This document shows positions 1 to 11,746 of a DNA stretch of 64,000 nt, in pieces. The notes below the pieces were generated by a model. It searched no databases, had not been told where the DNA came from, and saw only the letters and a program-made list of their open reading frames with translations. This DNA is from Nissolia schottii. Taxonomy: Eukaryota > Streptophyta > Magnoliopsida > Fabales > Fabaceae. A program made the position numbers and the translations under genes. The stretch is from contig QANU01054449.1 of the NCBI GenBank assembly GCA_003254905.1, positions 474,404-538,403 on the forward strand, written 5' to 3'. Numbering within the stretch: position 1 is the stretch's first letter; each line of letters opens with the position of its first letter.

Positions 1-1132
1 TTTTTTTTTTTTTTTTCTCTCTTTCTTCTAATTTAATTTACAAGGGGAATGGGGTTTGCCCCATGAAATAATAATGAATGTTTGCTTGGACGTTGGAGCC
101 ATTACAGAGCACCTACATAAATGTGAGTTAAAGAGAAATGATACTAGTGCAACTACCACATGTCTCTCTTTGTCCAGCTTACACCCAATAAATAAAGGGG
201 AAAAGAAAAACCAAAACCTAGTTTTGCTTCCACCACTCCATATACTTAATTTGTTGTATGCTAAGTTACTACTTGCATGCTGCCTTTTTCTATTTTTTCT
301 TTGACACTGGCTAATTAGGGAGCATGTTTTGGTCCTTAATGTGAAAGCTAATTATAACCAAAATAAAGGCCCCACAATAGATATAAAAGCTGGTTGGAAA
401 GCTAAACTCTATAAATAATATGCCCAAAATATTAAAGGCTCTATCAATGCGAATCAGTAAGGGTCACATTCTATGCGAACTTGCAATGATAGCTTTCTTC
501 GGTGATTGAATATTTGTGGGATTGAATAATTAAATGGTTAATAATTATAACTCTCCAATAAATATGTGCCTTCTAAATTATATTTCCCCTCCACAGATCT
601 AGCTCCACGACCACGAGAATGTTCTAATTGCAGATTTGCGGTACGAGACTAAGAAGTTAGAATCACTTAACTTTTTCTCTCAAAACAATATAGTATACGA
701 ATATCAAAGTCAAGCGGCAAGATCAGGAAATACAGGGAAACATGCACTATGAAACAAATAAGTTCAATTAAAAATCATAATATATGGATACTTTATAGTA
801 AAGTGTAAAGGCCCGTGAAAGTTTATTTTTAAAGTCAGAAGAAATTGATCGAGTTTTTTGACCATGAAGTTTTGGATTTAACTCGTTTAATTTATCATGC
901 AAGTTGTTTATTCATATGTTGATGTTACAGTCCATCATGTCTTTCCTCCAACTGTCTTTGTTTAATTGCATAAATCGTAAACCCTCCATGTTAACTACTA
1001 CTTATAAAGCTAGTACGTTTAATACAAATAAATAAATAAATAATTCATAGAAGGAAAATGTATAAATGACACGATTATGAATGAAGCTACCACTAGTTAA
1101 TTAGTTTCACACTTTGACATCTAATTAATTTA

Positions 1133-1158
1133 AGATATATATATATATATATATNTAA

Positions 1159-1210
<52 letters not shown>
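1133..1210. repeat. (AT)n microsatellite with an ambiguous base
   Basis: A near-pure AT dinucleotide run is broken by a short taattta stretch. The single N at 1155 suggests a sequencing or assembly difficulty inside the repeat. Confidence 0.95.
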
Positions 1211-1212
<2 letters not shown>

Positions 1213-2962
1213 TAAAATGGGATGTTAATGACAAAATGTAGAGTGAATGGAAAATGAATTCTCAAATTGAATTAGAGCTTGAAGCTTAATATATATACAA
1301 GTCTCTTGAACTAGCTTGCATCTCAAGCTATTCAACTAACTTTAACTAATTCAACTAATTATAACTAACTTAACAGCACAAGCTTAAAAAGCTGTGCTTA
1401 TATTCGGTTACTTATGTTAATTTACACAAAATTTCTAACATATAGTGCAATGTGAGATTGAGTGATAATCCCACAGTGTACACTCCAACCTCACTTAATT
1501 TAGAGGATTTGATTATTGTTTTTTACTCAATTAAATGTATCTATTCACCCAGTTGCGCACATTAATGTAAGTGATGTGCAATGGCACTATGGCAGTGACA
1601 CCACGTGAATCTAGATAGGCAGAGACTTAATGGGTTTTTGACTATTGTTTAAAGAGCCTTTCTTTAGTACAGTAATTATTCTCACCGTACATTTTTAGAC
1701 TCTGCTCTCGACAAATTCATACCGATTAAAAAGTAATTAATTTATACATATTTAAAGAAAACATAAAATATTTAGATTAAATTATCTTTTCAGTAGTGAG
1801 AGAGATTGTTATGAAAAATTATAATGCAATTAATAAAATAATAAAAAATTCATAATAATATTTTTTTTAATCTAATTAAACGACAATTAATTTTGAACAA
1901 ATTTTTAGGTAAAAAGTGGCATATAAAGGTGGACAAAGGTAGTACTAATAAGTTGGGTTTTGCCAACTAATACTATGAGGATATTGGTTAAGTAAAAATG
2001 GTAAGTTTCAAAGTTTTAATGCATTGAATATTATTGAAAATGTACGAATTTTATTTTTTTAATACTAAAAATTTACCACGCTTAATTTCTTAACAAATGT
2101 CTTAAAGAGATTTATTAGCTTTTCCCTTAAAGATTTTAAAAGAAGAATATAAAGTCACTATGTTTGCATTAATTAGAATTGTGTTATTTGTTTTGGAATT
2201 ATACTTTATCCTGAAATAAATCAACATTATGTTAACACTTTCCTTCATCAACGGGACAAATCCGAACTAGTAGGATTGTTTTAGAAAGGGAAGGGAATGA
2301 TTGTAACAAAGTTATCTTGTTAGTTGTTTGAAAAATAATAAGGGAACGTAATGAATTTTTTTTTTATCTTGTTTAAAAGTTATATAATACAGGAACAAAA
2401 CGAAATATTTATAATTATAACTTTTTAAATGGTCCTTTAATAACTCTTTTGTTATGTCATTTTTGTTCATCTTACGAAAATTAAACCTTTCAACAAAAGT
2501 ATAAAATTGTTGAAATCCTTTAACTAGAATTCAAAATACCGCAAAATAATTTTTCATAAAATCACCCAAGATTGTAGTTAAATTATATGTTAATTATTTT
2601 TTGAAAATTTCAGAGTATGTTAACGTGTAAATGCATTATGTAAAATTTGGGAATAAGAGCTAAGATGTTTTGGCTTAGAAAATCTTTTCTACCACGATCC
2701 AGGGACTTCTTGTACAGAAATTATTACGTGTACATGTGTGCCATCAACTACTCCAATACAATATGTTTCAAAAAAGTTATTTAAAATTTATATATTTTAA
2801 ATTTTATCACATTAATTTCGAACTCAATAAAATTGTTTTTACCTTATAAATATAAGTATAACCTATGTTGTTGAGTATTTTGTTTGGAACTTGCACTTGA
2901 TTGGGCTACTATGACACTGTAAGAAAAAAAATTGAACAGCAAATGACAGACATACTTGGGTG

Positions 2963-3024
<62 letters not shown>
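2963..3024. repeat. (TTA)n microsatellite
   Basis: About 20 copies of the trinucleotide TTA/ATT stand in a row, followed by a degenerate taaataa tail. On the minus strand it encodes a run of isoleucines, so the ORF crossing it is not a gene. Confidence 0.95.
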
Positions 3025-3025
<1 letters not shown>

Positions 3026-3293
3026 AATAATAAGAAATAAATAAATAAAATACTTATTTTTGAACTAAAATATGTTGAGTTCCCTTCATTCCACCCCAAT
3101 TGTGAGGAGAATAAAAATTTGACTTTTGAGGGGAAGAGATGGAAAACTATTACCCATGATTCTCCTTCCCTTCCTACTACTTATTAAAGTTCCAACCAAG
3201 AAAACTATTTTCTCTTCCCATCAATATTCCTCTTCCCTTTGCCCCATTTCCCGTCATCCAAACACATGTGTAAGGGTATATGGTACTCTAACA

Positions 3294-4705
3294 AGGTACT
3301 GCTACATGTACACTAAAATATATGTCACCGTATAACCACTCATGATTTAAATATGTTCGAGGCCCACCTCCAATATTCTTCAACCAATTGCTTCCACTAC
3401 TATACTCAGTCCGCTACACAAATGCATGCACACTCGCACGATAAAAAAGAAACCATCTGCGCTTAACATTGAATACTAAATAACCAAAACAGTGAAATGA
3501 GTAGTGCACAAACATTTCAAAAACTATTGCACAAACATATACAACATAAGTTCACAAACATATGAACACAATTAACACTAAATATTATAAGACTAAACCA
3601 AATGAATAGGTAGTGCACAAACATTTGCCACACTACTGGACAAACATATGTAACATAAGTGCACCAACATATAAACACAATTAACATTGAATGTTAAAAG
3701 ACCAAACCAACAGAATAAGTAGTGCACAAATATTTGCAACCCTATTGCACAAACATATACAACATAAGTGCACAAACACATAAACACAACTAACACTAGA
3801 TATTAAATTAAAGACCAAACCAGTGAAATGAGTAGTGCACAAACATTTGCAACCCTATTGCACAAGCATGTACAACATAAGTGCACAAACATATGAAACG
3901 ATTAACACTATATACTAAAGAACCAAAATAGGGGAAAGAGTAGTGCACAAACATTTGTCACACTATTGCACAAACATATGAACACAATTAACACTGAATA
4001 TTAAAAGACCAAACCAGTGGAATGAGTAGTGCACAAACATTTGCAACCATATTGCACAAACACATACAACATAAGTTCACAAACATATGAACACAATGAA
4101 CAATAAATACTAAAAGACCAAACCAAAGTAATGGGTATTGCACAAACTTTAATTACCACATTGCACAAACATTTCAAACATAAATGCACAAAATAACACG
4201 TAATTAATACAAATTAGTATTTAAGAAAATAAAAGGAAAGATGCATGTTGCACATACTTCTACTACCATATTGCACAAACATGACAAACATAAATGTACA
4301 AACATATCATGTAATTAAATCAACAGTTTGATTGATGAGTTAAACCTCGCTCATCACATTGATGTTAAAACCTCCGACGAAAAAAGAAGGAGAAGGGGGA
4401 GGAGCATCAGATCTCATGTACCTTGTCCACGCTCTGTACTGTGAATAGAAAAGAATAATAAGAAGAAGAAATATAACGAAGGACGAAGAAGAACAAAAAA
4501 AAAAACAAGCATGTGATAACCACGACAGAGAGGAGGAGGAAGAGAGTGGAGGAAAAGAAAGAATATGAAAAAGAAAAATAAAGCAAATTTCAGTTGTGTG
4601 CGTGAAAGAGACGATGAAGAGAAGAAAGAGAAATACAAAAGTTGGTATGATATATGTTGATGAAAGTACGGTAGTATAATTTTGAGTGTACACCAAAAAA
4701 TTTTC
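3294..4705. mobile_element. Mutator-like non-autonomous TIR element carrying a minisatellite
   Basis: The 9 bases before the element (actctaaca, 3285-3293) and after it (actctaata, 4706-4714) match at 8 of 9 positions, which fits the 9-bp TSD of the Mutator superfamily. The two ends are inverted relative to each other from the TGTACACT motif inward: left TGTACACTAAAATATATGTC, and the right end read in reverse TGTACACTCAAAATTATACT, followed in both by ACCG. The outermost 13 bases have diverged. No transposase ORF is present. The interior consists of an array of about 109-bp repeats followed by a GA-rich stretch at about 4380-4660. A related small element lies at 29104-29328. Confidence 0.6.
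3480..4325. repeat. minisatellite, about 8 units of ~109 bp
   Basis: Units begin around 3499, 3607, 3717, 3830, 3938, 4023, 4132 and 4241. The first six share blocks such as agtagtgcacaaacattt, the middle block cacaaacatatacaacataa, and a closing block close to aaaagaccaaaccagt. The unit at 3938 lacks about 24 bp, and the last two units are strongly diverged. Each full unit contains three sub-copies of GCACAAACAT, which points to a higher-order origin from a ~30-bp motif. Minus-strand ORFs through the array simply translate the repeat. Confidence 0.85.
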
Positions 4706-5144
4706 ACTCTAATAATTTTTTAAAAAAAACTCCAATCTTGTTATATTATTGAATGTTCAAACGAAACATTACAACAACAAAAACATGAGTTAAGCATATA
4801 AAAAAAAAAAAAGACAAAATTTTTGCAAAAAAATTGTTGACACAAATAGCAAGGAACAAACTCAAAAACTTAAGAATATGTCAAAATTTTAGTGAAATGA
4901 TCGGTATCAAACTCACATACATTTTAATTCAAAAAAAATCCTTAAATGTTTTAATCATAGTGAGCAAGACAAAGAATTAAATAAATGTTTTAATTTTCTT
5001 TGAAGTATTTTTTTTTATAATACACAATATAAATATAAAAGTAAATTAAATTAAGTTTATAAACAAATTTTTTTAACTAAAATCACTCACATAGGTTATC
5101 CATCTGAGTATATATTATAAGACAACTATCAATATATGTATGCC

Positions 5145-6742
5145 CTAACGACAGTGGAGAATCATTCTAAATATCTTGGTTTATCAACTTTTGTTGGTAG
5201 ATCTGAAAACCAAGTTTTTGATTTTAGTAAGAGACAGTGTAAAAGAAGCTAAAGAGATGGAAAAATGTTGTGTTTCAATCTGGAAAAGAAGTTCTTAAAA
5301 AAAGCAGTTTCGCAAGCTAGCAATTCTTACCTACACTGTGGGTTGTTCCTGCTCACCCATTGATTTATGAGATAATTATATTGAAGCACTCATTAGCTGC
5401 TTTTGGTGGGGAAGCAGTAATTGTAAAATGGAAAATACACTAGATGAGGCAGTCCAAATTGTGTGATAGCAAGAAGGAATGCGGGTTGGGATTTCATGAC
5501 TTTATAATACTTTCAATGTGACTTTGTTTTTTTTGGGGCAAAAAACAAGCATGGTGTACGTCTAATTCAAAACCGGGAAACGTTGGTGGAAAAAGCTTTG
5601 AAAGCACAATACAATACTATACTAGAAATGGAGTTCTTGAATAAAAAATCACATATGTACCTAGTTTCACATGGAGGAGTATTCATTCTTCCCTGTGGAT
5701 CCTGCAAAGTGCAAACCGATGAATACTGGAGAGTAGGCTCTGGTGAAAATATTTATATTTGGAAGGATAACGGGATAACAACTCAAAATGGTCATACGTT
5801 ATGGAGTCCGCCATCACAGTTAGATGAACAAGCTCGAGGGCATTGTTGGCGACGAGAGTTGGTTGAATCCTTTTTCCTCAATTTTGAAGTCGTTCAGATC
5901 CTGGATTTACCGTTGCCAGATATATATAGTTTGTTCTAATCATTTTTGTTGGCAAGGCACAAGAGATGGTGGCTTCCGAGTTATCTCAACGTACTATTTT
6001 GTGCGTTCCAGTAGTAATGAGGAATAAGTAGGTGGCAAGGTCTGGACCAAGATATAGAAATTGAAAATTCCCCAAGAAGCAAACTTACTTTCTTTTTCTA
6101 GCAAATGATTCACCATATTTTACCTATGAGAAGCAAGGCGTCCCCGGTCATCGTCCATGCCCAAGATGTTGTCAAGCAACTAAAACAATTTGGCATGCTA
6201 TTTTTGGATGCATTGACGTACAAAAATTGTGGTTCATATCGCCTTTGGGAAATAATGTTGGTTTTGTATCCCTGTCAAACCAAGACTTGGCGAGATGGTG
6301 TATATATTTTGTGGAAAATGAAGTGATGGAAGCCATGAAAATCTTAGCTATGCTAGCTAGCTAACTCATGTAGTTTTGCTTGCAAGGAACAAGTTAATTA
6401 GTGTTTGTGAATCTCTCCATGGATTTCACGCAAATGTGTGAGAGATCATGAGCTTACACCATGTGTATCAAAAGGAGAATCGCCACGCACAAGTGGTCAT
6501 GGTCGAGGAGGTAAGTGACCTAGACGCGTCAATGAGAAGAACGCCACGTAGAATGAGCCATTATAAGCTCAACACTGATGCTAGCAAAGGGAGTGGAACC
6601 CAATGGGGCATTGAAGCTGTAATTAGAGATTAACAATGGGCTTGTATGGCGGCAACAACTTGGTCTATGGGCAGTGGTGATGGGTAAGATTGGTAGAAGC
6701 TATTGGTCTCCGATTGAGATCACTCTTGTTTGCACATGATCT
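5145..6742 (+). pseudogene. LINE (L1-type) ORF2 3' portion, left part, decayed
   Basis: Translated in shifting frames, this reads as the end of a plant LINE ORF2. At about 5160-5240 it gives HSKYLGLSTFVGRSENQVFDF. At 5390-5560 it gives a FWWG...LGF-type block. At 5700-5790 it gives YWRVGSGENIYIWKDN. At 6150-6250 it gives a zf-RVT-like IWHAIFGC block, and at 6560-6632 an RNase H start KLNTDASKGSGTQWGIEAVI. Stops and frameshifts are frequent, so it is dead. The 5' half is missing. The end meets the truncated LTR of the LARD-like element at 6743, and the LINE resumes at 16874. Confidence 0.8.
6511..6742 (+). repeat. LINE RNase H segment, first copy of a ~232-bp duplication
   Basis: This segment runs from gtaagtgacctagacg to gcacatgatct and recurs at 16874-17110 on the far side of the LTR-element stack, with roughly 10% divergence and small indels. 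It is far longer than a normal 5-bp LTR-element target duplication. Confidence 0.85.
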
Positions 6743-7232
6743 AGCATAAGTTAATTAAAAAATTTAGATTAATTTGATGTCAAAGTAATTAGTGTTATTT
6801 TGTTTAAGTCCATTTATTTTATACACATTATTGTTATTAGACTGATTATTGTTAAGCACTTCTCATTATAAGATTTATTTATGCGTCTCTGTGTTTGGGC
6901 TTATCATAATGGGAAAGCTTGACTCATCAATCTATTTTACACAAGGAGAATGCTCTGCTCCTAGGTACATATAGAGGGTTTAGTTGTCCTATTAACATTG
7001 ACACACATTTGACATAATGTAGAATAAGAGTAATAATCTCTCCTTAAATCCTTATTTGAATTTCTCTCTCGATTATGGATTCATTGTTCTTGATCATTCC
7101 AAGTATTTCATTCACCTATCTCACGATTATTATGTTTATTATTATTATTATTGCACGTTATAATCAAAGTTAAACTGTTTCGTATGAATTTGGGATTATT
7201 GTTTATATTGTTTGATTCCAAAAATTTCTTCA
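6743..7232 (+). repeat. 5' LTR of the LARD-like element (5'-truncated)
   Basis: This copy aligns over its whole length with 11387-11746 plus 16745-16872. It ends in ..ttcttca directly before the primer-binding site. The first 21 bp found in the 3' copy are missing, and the LTR joins LINE sequence directly. Confidence 0.85.
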
Positions 7233-7234
7233 AT

Positions 7235-7247
7235 TGGTATCAAAGGC
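7235..7247 (+). other. tRNA-iMet-type primer-binding site
   Basis: TGGTATCAAAGGC lies two bases after the 5' LTR end. It matches the usual plant PBS TGGTATCAGAGC with a few changes and fixes the element's orientation as plus. Confidence 0.75.
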
Positions 7248-8421
7248 AATTTAACTTCTGATTATGACATGTGATTATGTTTTATTATGGAATTGTGATT
7301 TTGTTTTGTGTTAGAAAATTAGACACATATTTTGAACTCTCATAGAACCCAATTTTGGATTTCAAATTTTTGGTGATTAAATTTGAAATTGCAAGAGGGT
7401 TATTGTTACTGGCGTTGTTGTGAGAAAATCAACATACAAATTGTATATAATGGTTTCGATTTCAGAGAGAACTTCAAGTTATAATTCAATAACCCTAACT
7501 CTCCTGTCTCGAAACATCCATAATTGGCAGATTTTCAATCGCAAACCTTAGGGCTTTTATAGAGCATGATTTTTTGAATCCTATGAGACCAAGATCATGA
7601 ATTTCGGTTGAGTATTAAGAGAGAAAAGGGAGTGAAACCGAGCTACTCTTATTAGATTTGTTTTTCGCAATTTTTCCTTTAAATCGCATGAATTCATGTT
7701 TTCCATTTTATTAATTTTGTTCGATTTAAGCTTTTGCTTCATTTTGGGCTAATTCTATATTGAAAATCGCAAGAATGGAGCTCTTGACAAAGCTCTAATG
7801 GTGGAACCCGAATTTGTTGTGGGTTGACTTGCTTGGAAGTAGGAGATCACCTCCCTGCGAAGCCCACTTGCGGGCCTTCGCACAATGCAAGCGCGTGGGC
7901 CCACTTCCAAGGCCCATTTTGTCACTAAATTTTTCATTTTGGGGTTTTTATTGGTGCTTTTTGTTAAATTTTTGGACACCAAAAAATGTTTATTTGAATT
8001 TATTGGAATTTAAATTGTTTATTATTATATTGGATACTCCAAATTTGGGCCTAAAATTTTTTGTGCACGTTGTTTATATTGCTGGGCACACAATTATTGA
8101 TACACTCTCATAGTTAATGTATTTTGATTATTAAAATAATTTTGACCCCTTATGTATTTAATATTGTGCTTTATAATTATACAATATTGTTATTGATTAT
8201 TGCACAATATTTTTTCTGAGAGTTTTTATTTGAAAATTTTGGAATTCTTGTTTGGCATTTTTTTTCCTAATTGTGAGCTCGTCTTCGCGAGACCAATTAT
8301 GATAAAATATAATTTTGTTATTATTGAAATAATTTTGGTTCATATTTATGTACATAATATTTTGTTAAATATTTATCTTTTGAATTATGTACTACATATG
8401 TGATTTTGTATTTGAGAAACT

Positions 8422-8472
<51 letters not shown>

Positions 8473-9011
8473 ATCATGTTCCAAGTTTTAGATTTTTTTT
8501 AAAAGTTTATTTATTTTGGTGTTTTGAAATTTTTTGTTTTGAGTTTCCAGATTTAATAATGTTGTAATTATGAGATACCCTATTGAATTTTTAGTTGTCA
8601 ATAATTTTGTCGATATTTATGGTAAAAAAAAAATTTCGCATCTCATAATTTGTTTACTCTCAGATTTTGTGGTTTTCAAAAATTAAAATAATTTTTGCTC
8701 TTATTTTGTAAATATAGTATTGTATACTATAATTTTTGGGACATTGTAATTTTGGGTTTAGTGCAATGTTGGTTTTAGAGTTGTTATGTATTTTTTTGGA
8801 ACATGATAATATTATACACTCCCCTATTAATTTGGAATAGTATTTTCATAAAATTTTGGTATATTAATTTATGCAATTCAAGTGGGAGAATGTTGAATTA
8901 ATGTGTGGACTGCAGAAATCATTATTACATTTAAGGTTAATTTTATTAAATTAATTTATGCTTTAAAGCATATTTTAATTTTGAAAATATTGACTTTTCT
9001 GAGTGATCTCA

Positions 9012-9058
<47 letters not shown>

Positions 9059-11365
9059 ATAGAACTTTTAGAATTGCGATAAAATGTTGTTTACAATATT
9101 TGTGAAATTATTTATGCTTTCGATACTTATAGTAAAATTCTGTTATCGTTAGAGTGCTATTCTTTTTGGGTAAAATATTATTTGTGAAGGAGAAATGATT
9201 TTAATTTTGACAATATCTCTATGCTTTTTTGACAACCACATTGTGTTTTTTTCAGGGAGCTTTGCTCACTAATTATCATTTATTAAATAATCTTATGTGC
9301 TCCTTAATTTTTTGGCTGAGTATTTACTCACTATAAATATTTCAATTTTGTTACTTGTGTGACATTAAGGATTGTATTAGTAATGAACTTACCATTCGAT
9401 TTGTCTTTATTAATATAATTCGTAATAATTTGATAATTATATTTTTTGGAGTTTTCAGTATCCTGTCGGTATTAGTTCTAGGAACAATTTTATTATTTGT
9501 GGGAAGACTCTACTCATGCATTATAATATTGAGATTTCCAAAAGAATTATATTGCATAAGAGAGCTTCATTGAGCATTTTGTAGCAACCAAAAATTTCAT
9601 GAATTTTGTTTTCACTTTTGGTGAAATTTATCCTTGTTAAATAAAATTAATTTAATTTTTTAATGGATTGCGAATATTGTTGGATTGTGTAGATAATAGA
9701 CATAACCTTCGGTGTGACATTATTTGACATAATTATTGTGTGATAGAGAAAAATAATTTAATTATATTATATATATATATATTGCAAGTAATTTCTTTAA
9801 CAATGTTGATAATATTATTTTTCTCTATCAAGTGAGAGACTTGTATATTGTGATTCAGGATCTTTTGGCGGGATATCAATGATACAAGTGCTATAGTTCA
9901 ATTAATTTTCCAATTAATTGAACATGAGAAAATCATTAATATGCAACCAAATATTATTTTGGTTTAAGATTTTCTCCACCTTTTGGTGTGTCATCGCTCT
10001 AAATTTTAAGACATTAATTAAGGACATTGTTAAGTCTCTTTGATTATGTTGTTACTCCCAAGCATATTGAAATTTTGTTCAGTGGGAGTTATAAACTTTA
10101 TATTGTGTTATGTCCTTAATTATTGTTGATTATATGTTCAAAAGTTGCTTCCGTTGTTAGTAAACTAATTTATATGCTCAGACGAATATTGACTCATTAT
10201 TGTATGAGTTTTCAAAAGCAAAAATGAGATATTTATTGTAAAGTGTCAAATAGACACTTATGATCTCCTTGAATTTTATAGACAGAGTATGTGAAACTAA
10301 TTTTTTGAACATTCTATGATAAACATAGTTTTTGTGACTCCGCACTTTGGTGTTTCTCTTTATTTTGTAATTAAGTTGTCAGAGCGATTAATGATTAATT
10401 ATTAAACTCACATTGAGTACTCTACGTACCACAGAGTTTTTCGTAAACCCCACTATCACTTGTTAAAACATTAGAGTATTTTGAAATTGCTATCTCTAAT
10501 GAAAATTTTGTATTTTTTTAAATATGTTAGATTAGTTGGAGTAATATACATTGTCATTATTGTATTAAGACTAAATAATATTTTGCCATGTGTTATTTTG
10601 TATCCTTTCGTTTTGTATATGGCATGTTGTAGTAGACTCTTGCCAATTGAGTTATAACATAACTTGTTGTTGTTGATCCCCCTAACCAATGGCTAGCAAC
10701 CTATAAGGGTATAACGAAGTCATTTTAGTGTTTTGGGTTAGTGGGAATTTGTTATGTAAGTTCGTTATGACCTCGTGTTACTGTGAATGTCATGTAAGTT
10801 TTGCACAGTTTAATTATTGAGACAAATTTGTGTAATGACATATATAATTGAAACATATTGGAACCAATTTCAATATTTGTGCTAAGATATTTTGTTGCAT
10901 CTCCGAAAGCATATGGGGTGAATGCGTTGTTGCCATATTTTATTGACCTATTGCTATTGTGAGCGATTTTACGTTCATATGACACATTTTTGGAGACATT
11001 TCGGACCCAGTCTCATTTTGTTGTTGTGTTGAGATTTTTTGGATCTCATATAGCATCTTGGGTCGATGCTGGACCATTTTTTAGGGAATTGCTTTGATTG
11101 CATTTAGGCATGCAATTTTATTGTTGTGCATTCTCATTTATCCATATACCACATTTGTTGGGTCACCAAGAAATAGTATCTTGCATGTATGATATCAACA
11201 CTCATTTGAGTATGATTTTCTGCATTGTTGAGCGTTTGTTATCCCATATTAGACCATTTTTTTTTTTATAGAGTGCTTACTCAACTTTGATATCTTGTTG
11301 TAATCACATATTGTTGGATTAATTTGGGAATTCTTGTTTTAACTTATGTAATTCAAATGAGAGAT
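7248..11365 (+). other. non-coding interior of the LARD-like element
   Basis: This 4.1-kb T-rich stretch has no ORF with recognisable retroelement domains. It includes TA microsatellites at about 8431-8468 and 9014-9056. Polypurine-tract-like motifs recur at about 8879 (caagtgggagaatgttg), 9828 (caagtgagagacttgt), 10077 and 11352, the last being the genuine tract before the 3' LTR. Confidence 0.7.
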
Positions 11366-11746
11366 TGTTGGAAATTTTGTGTGGATTAGCATAAGTTAAT
11401 TAAAAAACTCAGATTAATTTGATGTCAAAGTAATTAATGTTATTTTGTTTAAGTCCAATTATTTTATAAACATTATTGTTATTGGACTTATTATTGTTAA
11501 GCATTGCTTATTATTGGGTTTGATTATGAGTTTGTGTTTGGGCTTGCCATAATGGGAAGGCTTGACCCATCAATCTATTTTACACATGGAGTGCCCTGCT
11601 TCTAGCTATATATATAAGGTGTTTGGTTGCCCCATTGACACTGATACACATTTGACCTAATATAGAATAAGAGTAGTAATCTCTCCTTTAATCCCTATTT
11701 GAATTTCTCTTTCAATTATGGATTCATTGTGCTTGACAATTCTAAG
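11366..11746 (+). repeat. 3' LTR of the LARD-like element, first part
   Basis: It begins TGTTGGAAATTTTGTG and carries the full LTR start that the 5' copy has lost. It stops at ..attctaag, where the TRIM-like element is inserted. It continues at 16745. Confidence 0.85.

Larger units (their letters stand above)
1..3284. other. AT-rich intergenic DNA, no gene seen
   Basis: I see no ORF with family resemblance, splice pattern or coding bias in this stretch. It holds two microsatellites, listed separately, and scattered poly-A/T runs. Short ORFs here have low-complexity translations and are treated as chance. Confidence 0.6.

Noticed and set aside
3480..4325. Regularly spaced repeats resembling a CRISPR array
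   Set aside because: The whole ~109-bp unit is repeated with no unique spacers, and this is plant DNA. It is a minisatellite.
4340..4707. Two overlapping minus-strand ORFs of 97-118 codons, rich in Phe/Leu/Ser
   Set aside because: They translate a GA-rich, low-complexity tract in two frames and lie inside a transposable element.
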